In this document: positions 1-9,042 of the stretch, one piece after another
Position numbering within the stretch: position 1 is the stretch's first letter
Layout of the letters: each line of letters opens with the position of its first letter
Origin: Granulicella mallensis MP5ACTX8
Lineage (GTDB): Bacteria > Acidobacteriota > Terriglobia > Terriglobales > Acidobacteriaceae
Length of the DNA: 64,000 nt
Reading direction: 5' to 3'
NCBI RefSeq assembly: GCF_000178955.2
Contig: NC_016631.1
Span: forward strand, 496,001 to 560,000
Notes under the pieces: model-generated
What the model saw: the letters and a program-made list of their open reading frames with translations, nothing else
Databases searched by the model: none
Told to the model about the DNA's origin: nothing
Program-made: the position numbers and the translations under genes

Positions 1-14
1 AGAGAATTGAAGCT

Positions 15-401
15 ATGGATAGCGTACGGATGGACAAGTGGCTGTGGGCGGCGCGGTTCTTCAAGACCCGCGCCCTCGCTGCACAAAGCTGCGAGCTGGG
101 CCGCATCACCTCGAACGATCATCAGGCAAAGGCAGCGCGCGACGTGCGCGTCGGCGATCTGCTGCGTGTGAAGAACGAAGGCGGATTATTTGAAGTCGAA
201 GTACTTGGGCTGAGTTCCGTGCGCGGCCCGGCTGCGACGGCGCAGGCCCTCTATCGCGAGACGGAAGCCAGCAAGGTGGCACGAGCAAAGGCAGAGGAAG
301 AGCGAAAGGCCATGGCGGAGTTCGAGCTGCCGACCGGGCGGCCGAACAAGAAGGATCGACGGACGATTAGTAAGTTTCGCGGTCGGGTGATTGGCTTTTA
401 A
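15..401 (+). CDS. S4-domain RNA-binding protein (Hsp15/HslR-like)
   Basis: A 128-residue basic protein whose first half is an S4 RNA-binding fold: the opening segment with MDKWLWAARFFKTR, then an ELGRI turn and a VRVGD strand, matches the start of Hsp15-type S4 proteins. Hsp15 binds stalled 50S subunits that carry nascent chains and helps recycle them; that role is inferred here from the family. The C-terminal third is charged (Lys/Glu/Arg), ending with a basic tail, as in HslR homologues of about 130 residues. The chosen ATG gives the expected N terminus; an ATG five codons later is also possible. The preceding 14 bases probably belong to the end of an upstream gene. Confidence 0.85.
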   Translation: MDSVRMDKWLWAARFFKTRALAAQSCELGRITSNDHQAKAARDVRVGDLLRVKNEGGLFEVEVLGLSSVRGPAATAQALYRETEASKVARAKAEEERKAMAEFELPTGRPNKKDRRTISKFRGRVIGF

Positions 402-1022
402 TACGTTTCCTCACATGTCCTTAGATTGAGGAGGACAGGCGGAGCCTTGGCCTTAGGCCCAGCCGTTTCAAGATCTTTGTACATCGGTGTCTTTCAGGTC
501 AGATGTTGTGCCCTTTGCATACTCTGTCATCTCGACCGAAGCATGCATGACGGCTTTGTGTCATGCGTAGTGGAGAGACCTGCAGTTTGCCTATGGAGGC
601 GATATCGCCCGTACGAGCAAACTGCAGGTCTCTCCACTGCGGCGGCAAAGAACGCCGCCTCCGGTTAAGATGACAATTCTGAGATAGGTTGGTCGCCGCG
701 ACCTCAAAGACCTTGAAGCCATTGACTTTCAGACCCTTGCTCCCCCCGCGAGAGTCAGGCCGACAAAGTCGGCGATGGTGGAATAAATTTACGCTTTGCG
801 TGTCTTCTCATTAGACAAATATTCGGAGAGACTCCGCCTGATTTTCTAGAGCGTGACGTTGTCGCTCGCGGATAAAACATAGTCTCTCGCCAGCGGCGTG
901 CCTCGTGAGGATAACTTCACTGCGCGAATTCGCGCAGGCATCGTCGTTCCGAAAACTGGATAGAAGCATCTTGAGCTCTCTGCTTTGTCCCACTAATTGA
1001 AGAAGGGCTTCGTAAACAGAAC
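402..1022. other. Intergenic region holding a family A palindromic element
   Basis: No convincing gene. The left half contains the family A repeat at 525-675. The right half (about 680-1020) has only short open frames without a ribosome site and presumably contains the leader and promoter of the receptor gene that starts at 1023. I could not define a promoter with confidence. Confidence 0.6.
525..675. repeat. Family A nested palindromic element, copy A1
   Basis: A 151-bp element with terminal inverted repeats TGTCATCTCGACCGAAG / CCGGTTAAGATGACA (imperfect). Inside these sits one small hairpin on each side (GCATGAC...GTCATGC on the left, GGCGGC...GCCGCC on the right), then an inner inverted repeat GTGGAGAGACCTGCAG / CTGCAGGTCTCTCCAC around a loop of about 38 bases. 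Copy A2 at 6721-6868 has the same parts in the opposite orientation. The size, termini and lack of coding capacity are MITE/REP-like. Confidence 0.85.
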
Positions 1023-3767
1023 ATGTCTTTTAGGGTTGCCGTAACAATAGTTATTCTTTTTTTCTGCTCTATCCCAACATTCGGAGAATCATGCGCAGCA
1101 GGGTTTCGTGTTGAAGGTACCGTACTGGATCCGGATGGTCTGCTGATCGAGGGCGCGCACATCACAGCGACCGATGGTTCAAGTACTCAGACCAATACCA
1201 AAGGCTATTTTGTACTGCCATGTGTCTCTTCGAGCGCAACCGATCTAACCGTAGAAGCGGGCGGCTTCGCCTCTTCGTCAGTACACGCCGAGAACACCGC
1301 AGCAGGGAGCGCTACTGTCACCGTCAAGCTTGCCCTCGCCCAGGTTGATGCAGACGTAAGCATCGCTGCCGATTCGGGGACGGACGCTCCCGTTCTGGGC
1401 AGCCAGACATTAAATACAAAACAGGTAGAGCAGCTTGCTGATGATCCGGATGATCTCACTCGCGAGCTTCAGGCACTAGCCGCAACGGCCGGCGGCGGCG
1501 CAGCCAATGCGACGATCACGGTCGATGGCTTCGAGAATGCCAGTGCTTTGCCGCCAAAGGACACCATCGCATCTGTCAATCTTGACCCGGACCTGTTTTC
1601 GCCCCAGTACGAGTTCCCACCTTTCGATGGCGGTCATATTGAGATCACGACCAAGCCGGGACTAGGCGATCTGCATGGCTCCGTGTTCTTTACCGACAGC
1701 GACGGCAGTTTTAATGCCACAGATCCTTTTTCGCTCACCGCGACCCCTGCGAGCAAGCGTCGCTATGGCTTCAGCGTCGGTGGCCCCATTGTCAAGAAGA
1801 AGAGCGGCTTCAATCTGTCTTTGGAAAAACGCGACATCAATGAGTTCAACGTCGTAAACGCCATCACGCTCGATGCCAACAACAATCAGGAAGCCCTTCA
1901 GCAGGCGGTACAGGCACCGCAGCGCCTATGGATCGCTTCGGCACGAGCAGACGCACAGATAACCCCAAGCGAGTCGATTGTCGTCTCCTTCGCTGCGAAC
2001 GTAAATAATCTGGGAAATCAGGGAGTTGGCGGTCTTACTCTCGCGGAAGCCGGCTTCGACAGCCATGTGAGCGAGTTTGACCTGCGTATTGCAAATACCC
2101 TGGTTCTTGGCCCGCATCTGCTGGACCAGACCCGCATGGGTTACTCCTGGAAAGATACGGCACAGACGCCGCTCTCCACCGCGCCGCAGCTTCAGGTCGC
2201 CGGCTTTTTTACCGGCGGCGGCTCCACGGCGCAGGCCCTCAACAACCGCGAGCGCGATCTTGAGATTAATAACGATCTGTTCTACGACCACGGCAAACAC
2301 ACCATGAAGTTCGGCGTTCGCTCGTTGGCCTACTATGTGCACGACAATGACCCGGATACCTTCAACGGAGCATTCATCTTCGGTGGCGGAAGCGCTCCGG
2401 TGCTTGATGCCGACAACCAGCCGCTCCCGCAGACCACTAACATTACTGCGCTCGAACAGTATCGGCGCGCGAATCTAAACCTTGCAGGCGGTACCCCGAC
2501 AGAGTTCCAGATTACGACTGGAGACCCATTGGTCGCCTTTACCCAGTGGAAAGTCTCAATCTTTGCCGAGGATGTCATCAAACTGACGCCACATCTGACC
2601 TTTACCACTGGCCTCCGTTATCAATTGCAGACCTCGCCCGATAACTCTCTCAACTTCGGCCCGCGAGCGGGACTTGCGTGGGCATTTGGCAAGAAGGATT
2701 CGACCGTATTGCACGCCCGGATCGGTCTTTTTAGTCAATCGTCCCCACTTAAGATTTCGACGGAAGCCTTTCGTCTCAACGGCATCCTTCAGGATCAGGC
2801 ACTCGTCTACTCCCCGTCCTTTACCTCACCGTTGACCCCGACAGGGGGATCACTGCAGGTGAACACCATTCGTTCCCTACCCCACGCCTTGGGGCAGAAC
2901 AGCGTCTATCTCTATCAGTTGGGGGGAGAACAAGGGCTCCCCTATGGATGGAGCGCAGAGGTCAGCTTTTTTGCGGGAGTGGGATGGAATTGGTTCCGTA
3001 TACGGAATATCAATGCGCCGCTCGTTGCCGGCAGCAATGGTGTTCCGCCCGATCCTACCTCTGCACTGCTTGCGCCGCGCCCCCTCCAACCGAATCTCAA
3101 TATCCTGCAGTTCCAGAACTCCGCTCACCTTTCCGGCAATGTTTTACAAGTGAGTCTCAGCCAGCAGAGTTACAAATATGCCAACTTCTCGCTGGCCTGG
3201 ATTTATGAAACAACCAGGTCGGATGCCGGCAACTCTTTCGACTCGCCGCAATCCACCTACAGCGAGGCTGGCGAGGCATCCAGAGCCGACTGGCAGAACA
3301 CGAATGACCTCATTCTTACCGGCAATCTGAACCTGCCGCGCAAAGTTCAGTTCTCAACAGAGATTGACGCCCAGACTGGCATCCCCTTTAACATCACCAC
3401 CGGGACAGACTCCAACGGAGACGGTATCTTCAACGATCGTCCTTCATTCGCCACGGCTCCCGGCAACGGTGTCTTCGCCACGCGTTACGGTCTGCTCAGC
3501 ACGAATACCGTGAATGGCAATGTTCCACGTAACTTCGGCACAATGCCCTCTACCGTGCACATCGATGCCAATCTCAGCCGGGCGTTTGCGCTCGACAGAG
3601 GCAAGGACACCCCTCGCACGCTCACGCTCAATGTTCGCAGCGCTAACCTGATCAACCATACGAACGTGACCGCCGTCGGCACAGTCGTCTCCTCTCCGAA
3701 CTTTGCCCAGGGCGTTACCGCAGAAGCTGCGCGTCGCCTGGAACTGGGGGCCCGGGTCTCCTTCTGA
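1023..3767 (+). CDS. TonB-dependent receptor with carboxypeptidase-regulatory-like N-terminal domain (Oar-like)
   Basis: A 914-residue outer-membrane protein. Residues 1-21 form a signal peptide. Residues about 27-105 (VEGTVLDPDGLLIEGAHITATD) form a carboxypeptidase-regulatory-like/CnaB beta sandwich. A plug-like region with TITVDGFEN follows, and the rest is a beta-barrel with many aromatic-ended strands, finishing in LELGARVSF with a terminal Phe as expected for BamA-dependent insertion. Such receptors are abundant in Acidobacteriota and are thought to import glycans, peptides or chelates; the substrate cannot be read from sequence. It is somewhat shorter than the 1,000-1,200 residues common in the family. 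It is apparently monocistronic, with repeats on both sides. Confidence 0.85.
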   Translation: MSFRVAVTIVILFFCSIPTFGESCAAGFRVEGTVLDPDGLLIEGAHITATDGSSTQTNTKGYFVLPCVSSSATDLTVEAGGFASSSVHAENTAAGSATVTVKLALAQVDADVSIAADSGTDAPVLGSQTLNTKQVEQLADDPDDLTRELQALAATAGGGAANATITVDGFENASALPPKDTIASVNLDPDLFSPQYEFPPFDGGHIEITTKPGLGDLHGSVFFTDSDGSFNATDPFSLTATPASKRRYGFSVGGPIVKKKSGFNLSLEKRDINEFNVVNAITLDANNNQEALQQAVQAPQRLWIASARADAQITPSESIVVSFAANVNNLGNQGVGGLTLAEAGFDSHVSEFDLRIANTLVLGPHLLDQTRMGYSWKDTAQTPLSTAPQLQVAGFFTGGGSTAQALNNRERDLEINNDLFYDHGKHTMKFGVRSLAYYVHDNDPDTFNGAFIFGGGSAPVLDADNQPLPQTTNITALEQYRRANLNLAGGTPTEFQITTGDPLVAFTQWKVSIFAEDVIKLTPHLTFTTGLRYQLQTSPDNSLNFGPRAGLAWAFGKKDSTVLHARIGLFSQSSPLKISTEAFRLNGILQDQALVYSPSFTSPLTPTGGSLQVNTIRSLPHALGQNSVYLYQLGGEQGLPYGWSAEVSFFAGVGWNWFRIRNINAPLVAGSNGVPPDPTSALLAPRPLQPNLNILQFQNSAHLSGNVLQVSLSQQSYKYANFSLAWIYETTRSDAGNSFDSPQSTYSEAGEASRADWQNTNDLILTGNLNLPRKVQFSTEIDAQTGIPFNITTGTDSNGDGIFNDRPSFATAPGNGVFATRYGLLSTNTVNGNVPRNFGTMPSTVHIDANLSRAFALDRGKDTPRTLTLNVRSANLINHTNVTAVGTVVSSPNFAQGVTAEAARRLELGARVSF

Positions 3768-3866
3768 GAAGACATCAACCTGGAGCAATTTACCCGATGT
3801 CCAGCATGGAGTCTCATCTCATGCAGGGCATCGGGCGCGCCGTTGTACCTATGGGAGAAACGTTCC

Positions 3867-3980
3867 AGAGCATTTTCCCTGTAGGTGTAGAGCGGCGCCT
3901 CGATCTTTATGGATGTTTTCCCCAATGAAAACACCGCTGCACGCCCGTTTCCGGATTCCCAGCAACAGGGAAAATGCTCT
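3867..3980. repeat. Family B inverted-repeat element, copy B1
   Basis: A 114-bp element with terminal arms AGAGCATTTTCCCTGT and ACAGGGAAAATGCTCT (perfect 16-bp inverted repeat). Internally there is GTAGGTGTAGAGCG on the left, an A/T-rich hairpin GTTTTCCCC...GAAAAC in the centre and a CACGCCCG segment on the right. The closely related copy at 15630-15742 has the same layout with AGAGCAAATTTCCTGT ends. Confidence 0.85.
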
Positions 3981-4041
3981 AAGTGCTACGCCGGTGCCTG
4001 GTGTTCGCAACGGTTAAGTTGCCTCTCGAAAACAAAAGCTA

Positions 4042-4251
4042 CTATTTAGCCTGATAGGCCTTTAGGAAGACGTTGACTGCGGCATGGACGCGCTGGTTCT
4101 TTTCGCGAGTTGTTGCACGATCTCCAATACGCAGGACCTATCCGGGACACTCCACTCACGAATCGGCACACGCCTGGATCAGGGGACTGTCGACGGTGAA
4201 ATGATGGCTCGAGTGAATGGCACGGATTTGCTCCGCCTGTTTATGGAATAA
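4042..4251 (-). pseudogene. Possible remnant of an unrecognised gene
   Basis: On the minus strand one frame reads a protein-like sequence (for example AEQIRAIHSSHHFTVDSP, then VLRIGDRATTREKNQRVHAA, then VFLKAYQAK and stop) but carries two internal stop codons. The composition resembles real coding sequence rather than a shadow, and no start or ribosome site is evident. I do not recognise the family. It could equally be chance. Confidence 0.25.
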
Positions 4252-4288
4252 AACCTTCCGTCAGTTGTCTTTCCAACAGAGGGTTTGA

Positions 4289-5613
4289 ATGTTTTTACCG
4301 TATTCGAAGTACGTGTGTGCAGGGGTAGTCTTTTTCTTAGCGGCAATCGCTGTTAGAGCACAAGTTCAGGTGACGGTCGAACAACATTCAGCAGATACCT
4401 ACCCTGCATTTCGGTTTTCTAAAGTCCCACCTCCGCAAGCTCATGATGCAGCGGTAGATGCTGCGATCAGTGTCGTCGACGGAACGGCCGATCCACACTG
4501 CGGCGGCCTGTCTGTCCTGAAGGACGGGATTACACCGGTTCGCGCCGACCAACCTAACCTAAATTTCTTTTTTGCACCTGGAAGCAACGGAGGCAGGTTG
4601 CAGTTCGATCTCCATAGGCGTGTAAACATTCAGAACGTTAACACTTATTCATGGCATTCAAGCAGCCGAGCCCCCCAGATTTATACTCTCTACGGTAGTG
4701 ACGGGCTAGGCGCGAACTTCAATCCCGAACCGAAGCGCCCTGTCGATCCATCTCGGGTTGGATGGCGAATGCTGGGCAAGGTGGATACACGCAAGACCAA
4801 TGGGGCCGTGGGAGGCGCATATGGGGTCAGTATTCACGATCCTTCTCAGCCCGTTGGCCACTATCGCTATCTTCTGTTCGATATAGAAGCCGCCGAAACC
4901 AGAGATTCGATCGGCAATACCTTTTATAGTGAGATCGATGTTATTGAGACAGGCCAACCGCTCGCGGATGAGGTTGCACTGCCGGGTCTGACTTCGTATT
5001 CCATTGAAGGGGCAAATATCATTTCACGCTGGATGTTTCTCAAACGCCCGAATTGGCCGTCTGGGCCAGGGAACAATTAGTTCCAGTTGTGAAGCAGTGG
5101 TACCCGACGATCATTGCGATGCTCCCCAGCCCTCGCTATTCGCCACCACGAAGTTTCACTATCACTTTCTACAAAGATATGGGGGGTGTCGCGGTAACGT
5201 CTGGAACACACATCTCCGGCTCTGCTGCATGGTATCGAAACAACATGACTGGCGAGGGGGTTGGTTCAATCGTTCATGAAATGGTCCATGTGGTACAGCA
5301 GTTTGGTTCCGCGCGAGTGCCACTGTGGCTGACTGAGGGCTCGGCAGACTACGTACGTTTCTATCGTTTCGAACCCCAGACCCATGGAGCAGACATTCGT
5401 CCCGCCGACGCGGCCAAAGCTCGCTATGATGCCAGTTACCGCACGTCCGCCAATTTTCTTAATTGGGTGAGCAATCGGTACGATCCCAATTTGGTCCCGG
5501 AATTAAACAGTGCAATACGTCAAGGAGCATACAAGGACAATCTTTGGCAAAAATTCACTGGGCATTCATTGGAGAATTTGGGGGCAGAGTGGAAGAATTC
5601 GATTGGGCAATAG
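4289..5613 (+). pseudogene. Basic secretory protein family metallopeptidase, frameshifted
   Basis: Two overlapping frames together encode one protein. The first (4289-5080) has a signal peptide (residues 1-24), then a discoidin-like beta domain (YSWHSSSRAPQIYTLYGSDG) and ends out of frame. The second covers about 5013-5613 and carries the plant-type basic secretory protein domain with zinc motif HEMVHVVQQ and downstream EGSADYVR, typical of this secreted metallopeptidase family. The join is at a run of four G (5009-5012): adding one G restores SIEGGKYHFTLDVSQTPELA, exactly the family's expected sequence. The gene is therefore either disrupted by a one-base loss, phase-variable at the G run, or misread in the assembly. 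If intact it would be about 441 residues and exported. The stop is followed at once by a short family B repeat. Confidence 0.8.
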
Positions 5614-5622
5614 CAGAGTGCC

Positions 5623-5684
5623 AGAGCATGTTCACTATAGGTGTAGATTGAATCCCCGCGCTACATCCACAGGGAAAATGCTCT
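5623..5684. repeat. Family B element, short copy B2
   Basis: A 62-bp derivative: AGAGCATG...GGTGTAGATTG on the left, CCACAGGGAAAATGCTCT on the right. The centre present in copies B1 and B3 is missing. It sits between the stop of the split metallopeptidase and the stop of lipA, so it may act as a hairpin at the end of both convergent transcripts. Confidence 0.7.
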
Positions 5685-6615
5685 AGCTTAGGCCGGTGCT
5701 CTGCGCCTGTTCATGTGCGTGGTAGCTGGAGCGCACCAGCGGCCCGGACTCTACGTGACGGAAGCCCATCTGCAAGGCTTCGTGCTTGAGGAAGGCGAAC
5801 TCATCCGGCGTGTAGAAGCGCGACATCGGCAGGTGATCGCGCGAGGGGCGCAGGTACTGGCCGACGGTGAGGATATCCACCTTGCGGTCCGCGAGGTCGC
5901 GGAACACCGCAAGCAGCTCGTGCATCTCTTCGCCCATGCCGACGATGATGCCGGTCTTGGTAACGATCGGGCCATCTACATGCTCAGCAGACTCGCGCTT
6001 GGCGTTGTCGAGGAAGGCCAGCGAACGTTCGTAGCGGCCGCCGGACTTGGCGACGCGGTACAGCCGTGGCACGGTCTCGATATTGTGGTTCAGAATCTCG
6101 GGCCGCGCGTTCACGACGAGGCGGCGAGCCTCATCCACGCCCTGAAAGTCGGGCGTCAGCACTTCCACCTGGCAGCCGGGGGCCTGCTTGCGAATCTCCT
6201 GGATGACGTTTACGAAGGCCCGTGCGGCGCCGAGGTTGTCGTCGTCGCGATTCACACTGGTAATGACGGCATGCTTCAGGCCCAGCTGTGCGACCGCATA
6301 GGCTACGCGCTCAGGCTCCTGGTGGTCGATCGGCTCAGGCTTTCCCTTGGGCACGGCGCAGAAGCCGCAGCGCCGCGTGCAGAGGTTGCCGAGCATCATG
6401 AAGGTCGCGGTCTTGTGGTTCCAGCACTCGCCGATGTTGGGGCAGTGGGCAGACTCGCAGACGGTGTGCAGGTTAAGCTCGCGGGCCAGCTTCTTCAGGT
6501 TGTGGAAGGTCTCGCCCATCGGCGCGCGCGCCTTGAGCCACTCGGGCTTGGGAGCGGGCTTGCGTGGAGTCAGGTCGATCTGGACGAGAGGTTCGGTCTG
6601 GAGCAGCGGGGCCAT
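5683..6615 (-). CDS. lipA: Lipoyl synthase
   Basis: A 310-residue radical-SAM enzyme that inserts two sulfurs into octanoyl-lipoyl domains to make lipoate. Both clusters are visible: the auxiliary cluster motif CESAHCPNIGEC near residue 53 and the radical-SAM motif CTRRCGFC near residue 79. PHE-to-Thr variation aside, downstream segments such as VTSVNRDDD, NHNIETVPRLY, KTGIIVGMGE, DILTVGQYL and RPSRDHLP are diagnostic. Length is normal for LipA. The N-terminal DLTPRKPAPKPEWLKA matches the family start. No lipB is seen next to it. The gene is convergent with the split metallopeptidase and followed by repeat B2. Confidence 0.97.
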   Translation of the reverse strand: MAPLLQTEPLVQIDLTPRKPAPKPEWLKARAPMGETFHNLKKLARELNLHTVCESAHCPNIGECWNHKTATFMMLGNLCTRRCGFCAVPKGKPEPIDHQEPERVAYAVAQLGLKHAVITSVNRDDDNLGAARAFVNVIQEIRKQAPGCQVEVLTPDFQGVDEARRLVVNARPEILNHNIETVPRLYRVAKSGGRYERSLAFLDNAKRESAEHVDGPIVTKTGIIVGMGEEMHELLAVFRDLADRKVDILTVGQYLRPSRDHLPMSRFYTPDEFAFLKHEALQMGFRHVESGPLVRSSYHAHEQAQSTGLS

Positions 6616-6921
6616 GAGCTTATTCGATTGTAGCCCTTTCAGAAAGGAGCGAGGAACGGGCGTTTATCGAGCGACGAACGGTGCACAGACGGTGTGCTGT
6701 GAAATGAATCACCCTGGAATTGTCATCTCGACCGGAGGCGGCGTTCTTTGCCGCCGTAGTGGAGAGACCTGCAGCTTGCCTGCGCAGGCGACACTGCCTC
6801 CACTAACAAGCCTGCAGGTCTCTCCGCTACGCATGACATAAAGCCGTCATGCTTCGGTCGAGATGACAAGGTATGGGTGGAGTGAAGAGCGCCACAGCAC
6901 GGTTGTTACGAAAGGTGGTCC
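6616..6921. other. Intergenic region mostly occupied by family A element
   Basis: Apart from the palindromic element at 6721-6868 only short flanks remain: about 105 bp upstream of lipA, presumably with its promoter, and about 50 bp after the minus-strand membrane protein gene. No gene is supported. Confidence 0.6.
6721..6868. repeat. Family A nested palindromic element, copy A2
   Basis: A 148-bp element, TGTCATCTCGACCGGAGGCG at the left and CTTCGGTCGAGATGACA at the right. It holds the GGCGGC/GCCGCC small hairpin, the GTGGAGAGACCTGCAG inner arm, a loop, the partner arm CTGCAGGTCTCTCCGC and the GCATGAC...GTCATGC hairpin. It is the reverse complement arrangement of copy A1 with a differing loop. 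Confidence 0.85.
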
Positions 6922-7368
6922 CTACCGCAGGCGCTCGCGTACTTCGGGGCGGCTCAGGTAGAGGAAGAAGACCATCGCGAAGAGTCCCTGGATGACGTAT
7001 GGCGCGATGTGCGTGCGATGGAAGCCGTAGAAGTATCCGCCAGCCATCGCCAGGCAGCCGGCTGTGACCAGCGCCCAGCCCCAGCGCTGCAGGCGTAGCA
7101 GGCCGAAGACGCCGATGACCAGCAGCGTGCAGACGCCGAGGATGCTGTACTTCGCCGTGCTCAGGCCGAACTTGCCGCTCATGGCGGCGAAGGCATTGAG
7201 CATCGCCATCAGCAGCAGGTACATGCCGATCAGGGCCATGCCGGGCAGCATGCCCTTGGCCTCTCCCGCAGGAGTGCCGGGGAGGTGTCGTGAACGAAAG
7301 CCAAGATCTTGCGCCGGAGGTACGGAGGGGGTGCCGGTTGTCTGCGGATTTTCAGGGATGTCGGGCAT
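6922..7368 (-). CDS. Small multi-pass membrane protein, unknown function
   Basis: 148 residues. A proline-rich soluble N terminus (about 40 residues) is followed by four predicted transmembrane helices (around residues 43-63, 73-93, 97-115 and 122-142). I recognise no family motif. It starts 10 bp after the end of the upstream cytochrome gene, so it is very likely cotranscribed with it and with the SurA-like gene. Confidence 0.75.
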   Translation of the reverse strand: MPDIPENPQTTGTPSVPPAQDLGFRSRHLPGTPAGEAKGMLPGMALIGMYLLLMAMLNAFAAMSGKFGLSTAKYSILGVCTLLVIGVFGLLRLQRWGWALVTAGCLAMAGGYFYGFHRTHIAPYVIQGLFAMVFFLYLSRPEVRERLR

Positions 7369-7378
7369 GGTGTTCGAT

Positions 7379-7759
7379 TTACAGCGTATGCAGATAGGCC
7401 AGCAGGTCGTAGAGATCCTGGGGGTCGGTATTGGGCTGCGCGGGCATCAGGTTGCGTCCGTGCAGAACGGTCGCGGTTACACGCTCATCGTTGGCCGGTG
7501 CGCCGCTCGGCAGGTACTGCTTCTTGAAGACGCCCCGCAGCGGCGGCCCATGCAGCGGGTCGGAGACTCGGTCGTAGTGGCACTGCGCGCAGTGAGCCTG
7601 ATAGACCTGGTGACCCCGGGCCTGCTGCGGGTTGAGCTGGGTGAGCGGTATCGGGGGAGGCGTGGAGTCACACCCTGCGAGGCAGAGAAGAAAGGGCAGA
7701 GCGCAGAGGATAGAGAGGCCAAGGACCCGACGAAGCGTCTTCTTAGAATCGTTATTCAC
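7379..7759 (-). CDS. Lipoprotein c-type cytochrome
   Basis: 126 residues. A signal peptide ends in lipobox LAGC (Cys near residue 30), so the protein is probably anchored to a membrane facing the periplasm. One haem-binding motif CAQCH lies near residue 58 and the likely distal Met ligand is in NLMPAQ near residue 106. The ending DLYDLLAYLHTL is typical of class I cytochromes c. It is probably an electron carrier; the partner is unknown. It lies 35 bp downstream of the peptidyl-prolyl isomerase gene and 10 bp upstream of the membrane-protein gene, forming a three-gene minus-strand cluster. Confidence 0.88.
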   Translation of the reverse strand: MNNDSKKTLRRVLGLSILCALPFLLCLAGCDSTPPPIPLTQLNPQQARGHQVYQAHCAQCHYDRVSDPLHGPPLRGVFKKQYLPSGAPANDERVTATVLHGRNLMPAQPNTDPQDLYDLLAYLHTL

Positions 7760-7794
7760 TTACTCTCTATCCTCTACTCTCTACGCTCTGTCTT

Positions 7795-8847
7795 TTACTT
7801 GGCTGCGCTTTGGAAGATCTGTTCCGCAAGGTAGTTTTCGACCTTGGCCTGGTCGCGGAGCATCTCCAGGTAGGAGGCCTTCAGCAACTGCGAGCGGCTC
7901 TCGTGGAGCTGCTGGCGAATGTTCTGCTGCACGCGCGGATCGTTCAGATCGCGCTGGCCCGCGGGCTCCTTGCTGATGAGCTTGTAGATCGAGTAACCGG
8001 CGACCTTGTGTGTGGTGCCGTCGAGCACCGGAAGGATGTCGGTAATCTGCCCGGCCTTGAGCTTCATGATCGCGGCATAGGCGGTGGGATCGGCCTTCAT
8101 CTGTGACTCGGGGACAAAGCCTACGTCTCCGCCGTTAGGAGCGGTGTCCTGGTTCTCGGAGAAGTTCGACGCGATAGTCCCGAAGTCGTCGCCGGTATCG
8201 AGGCGATTCTTGAGCGCCTGGATCTTCTTGCGTGCTTCGTCGTCGGTGGTCGCCTTGGAGTTCTGCAGGTTGCTGGACTGCTGCGCGGGCTGGTTGGTCA
8301 CCAGGATCTGCGCCAGGTGGTACCGGTTCTCGATCAGGTTGAAGCTGTCTTTGTGGGCGTTGAAGTAGTTGTTGACGTCACCGTCGGTGACGGTGATCTT
8401 GGAGTCGATCTCTTTATTGAAGAGCTTCGTCTGGGTGAGATTGCGACGGATATCGCGACGGAGTTCGTCGAGCGTCAGATTGGCCGTCTTGAGCCGTGCC
8501 TGGAACTGCTCCTCGGTGTAGGGAGCCTTCATCTCGGCCAGCTTGGCATCGACCTCGGAATCGGTTGCGATCAGATTCTGCTTGGCGGCGCGCTGCTCGA
8601 CGATCTCTTCGACGATGAGTTCGTGCAGGATATTGAGGCGCAACGAATCGGCCTGGTCCGCCGACGGTGCCGTCTGCTGCGGGTTGCTGGCGAGCTGCGC
8701 GTTGTAAGCCTTATCCACTTCGGTGCGCAGGATCGGATGGCCGTTGACAGTGCCGACGACTCCATCCTGAGGGCCCTTATGGCAACCGGAAAGGAGGACG
8801 AGCGTGGAAGCGAACAACACGGCGGACGAGCGAAAGATCTTCGGCAT
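7795..8847 (-). CDS. SurA/PpiC-type peptidyl-prolyl isomerase lipoprotein
   Basis: 350 residues with lipobox LLSGC near residue 22. A SurA N-terminal-like helical domain starts with VVGTVNGHPILRTEVDKAYN. A parvulin-type rotamase domain (about residues 175-290) has YHLAQILVTN, the NFSENQDTAPNGGDVGFV stretch and ITDILPV...GYSIYKL, as in PpiC/SurA. The protein probably chaperones outer-membrane protein precursors in the periplasm. It has one parvulin domain instead of SurA's two and is lipid-anchored, as often seen outside Proteobacteria. It is the first gene of the cluster reaching down to 6922. Confidence 0.88.
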   Translation of the reverse strand: MPKIFRSSAVLFASTLVLLSGCHKGPQDGVVGTVNGHPILRTEVDKAYNAQLASNPQQTAPSADQADSLRLNILHELIVEEIVEQRAAKQNLIATDSEVDAKLAEMKAPYTEEQFQARLKTANLTLDELRRDIRRNLTQTKLFNKEIDSKITVTDGDVNNYFNAHKDSFNLIENRYHLAQILVTNQPAQQSSNLQNSKATTDDEARKKIQALKNRLDTGDDFGTIASNFSENQDTAPNGGDVGFVPESQMKADPTAYAAIMKLKAGQITDILPVLDGTTHKVAGYSIYKLISKEPAGQRDLNDPRVQQNIRQQLHESRSQLLKASYLEMLRDQAKVENYLAEQIFQSAAK

Positions 8848-9042
8848 TGGGGGAGGGTTCCTGGGCCACGCGCCTGGTATGCGCGGCTATCCGGTTCAGT
8901 TTACAGGAGGAGCAGGCTGATGGGCAGCGTTAGCGGGATCCCATGTAGCCAAACCTTCAGATTGGGCCGCCGCAAGCAGTCTTACGTCTGACCCAATGAA
9001 GATAAGATGGTCTCCCGGCATTTGAATCTAAAAAGTGAAAAA

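Larger units (their letters stand above)
3768..4288. other. Intergenic region with family B repeat and a possible decayed gene
   Basis: Contains the family B element (3867-3980) and, at 4042-4251 on the minus strand, a stretch that reads like protein but is interrupted by two stops. No intact gene is supported. Confidence 0.5.

Noticed and set aside
426-668. Short open frame upstream of the first receptor
   Set aside because: Lies largely inside repeat A1; similar frames arise in the other copies of the repeat.
5713-6633. Plus-strand open frame opposite lipA
   Set aside because: Antisense shadow of lipA, which has both iron-sulfur motifs.
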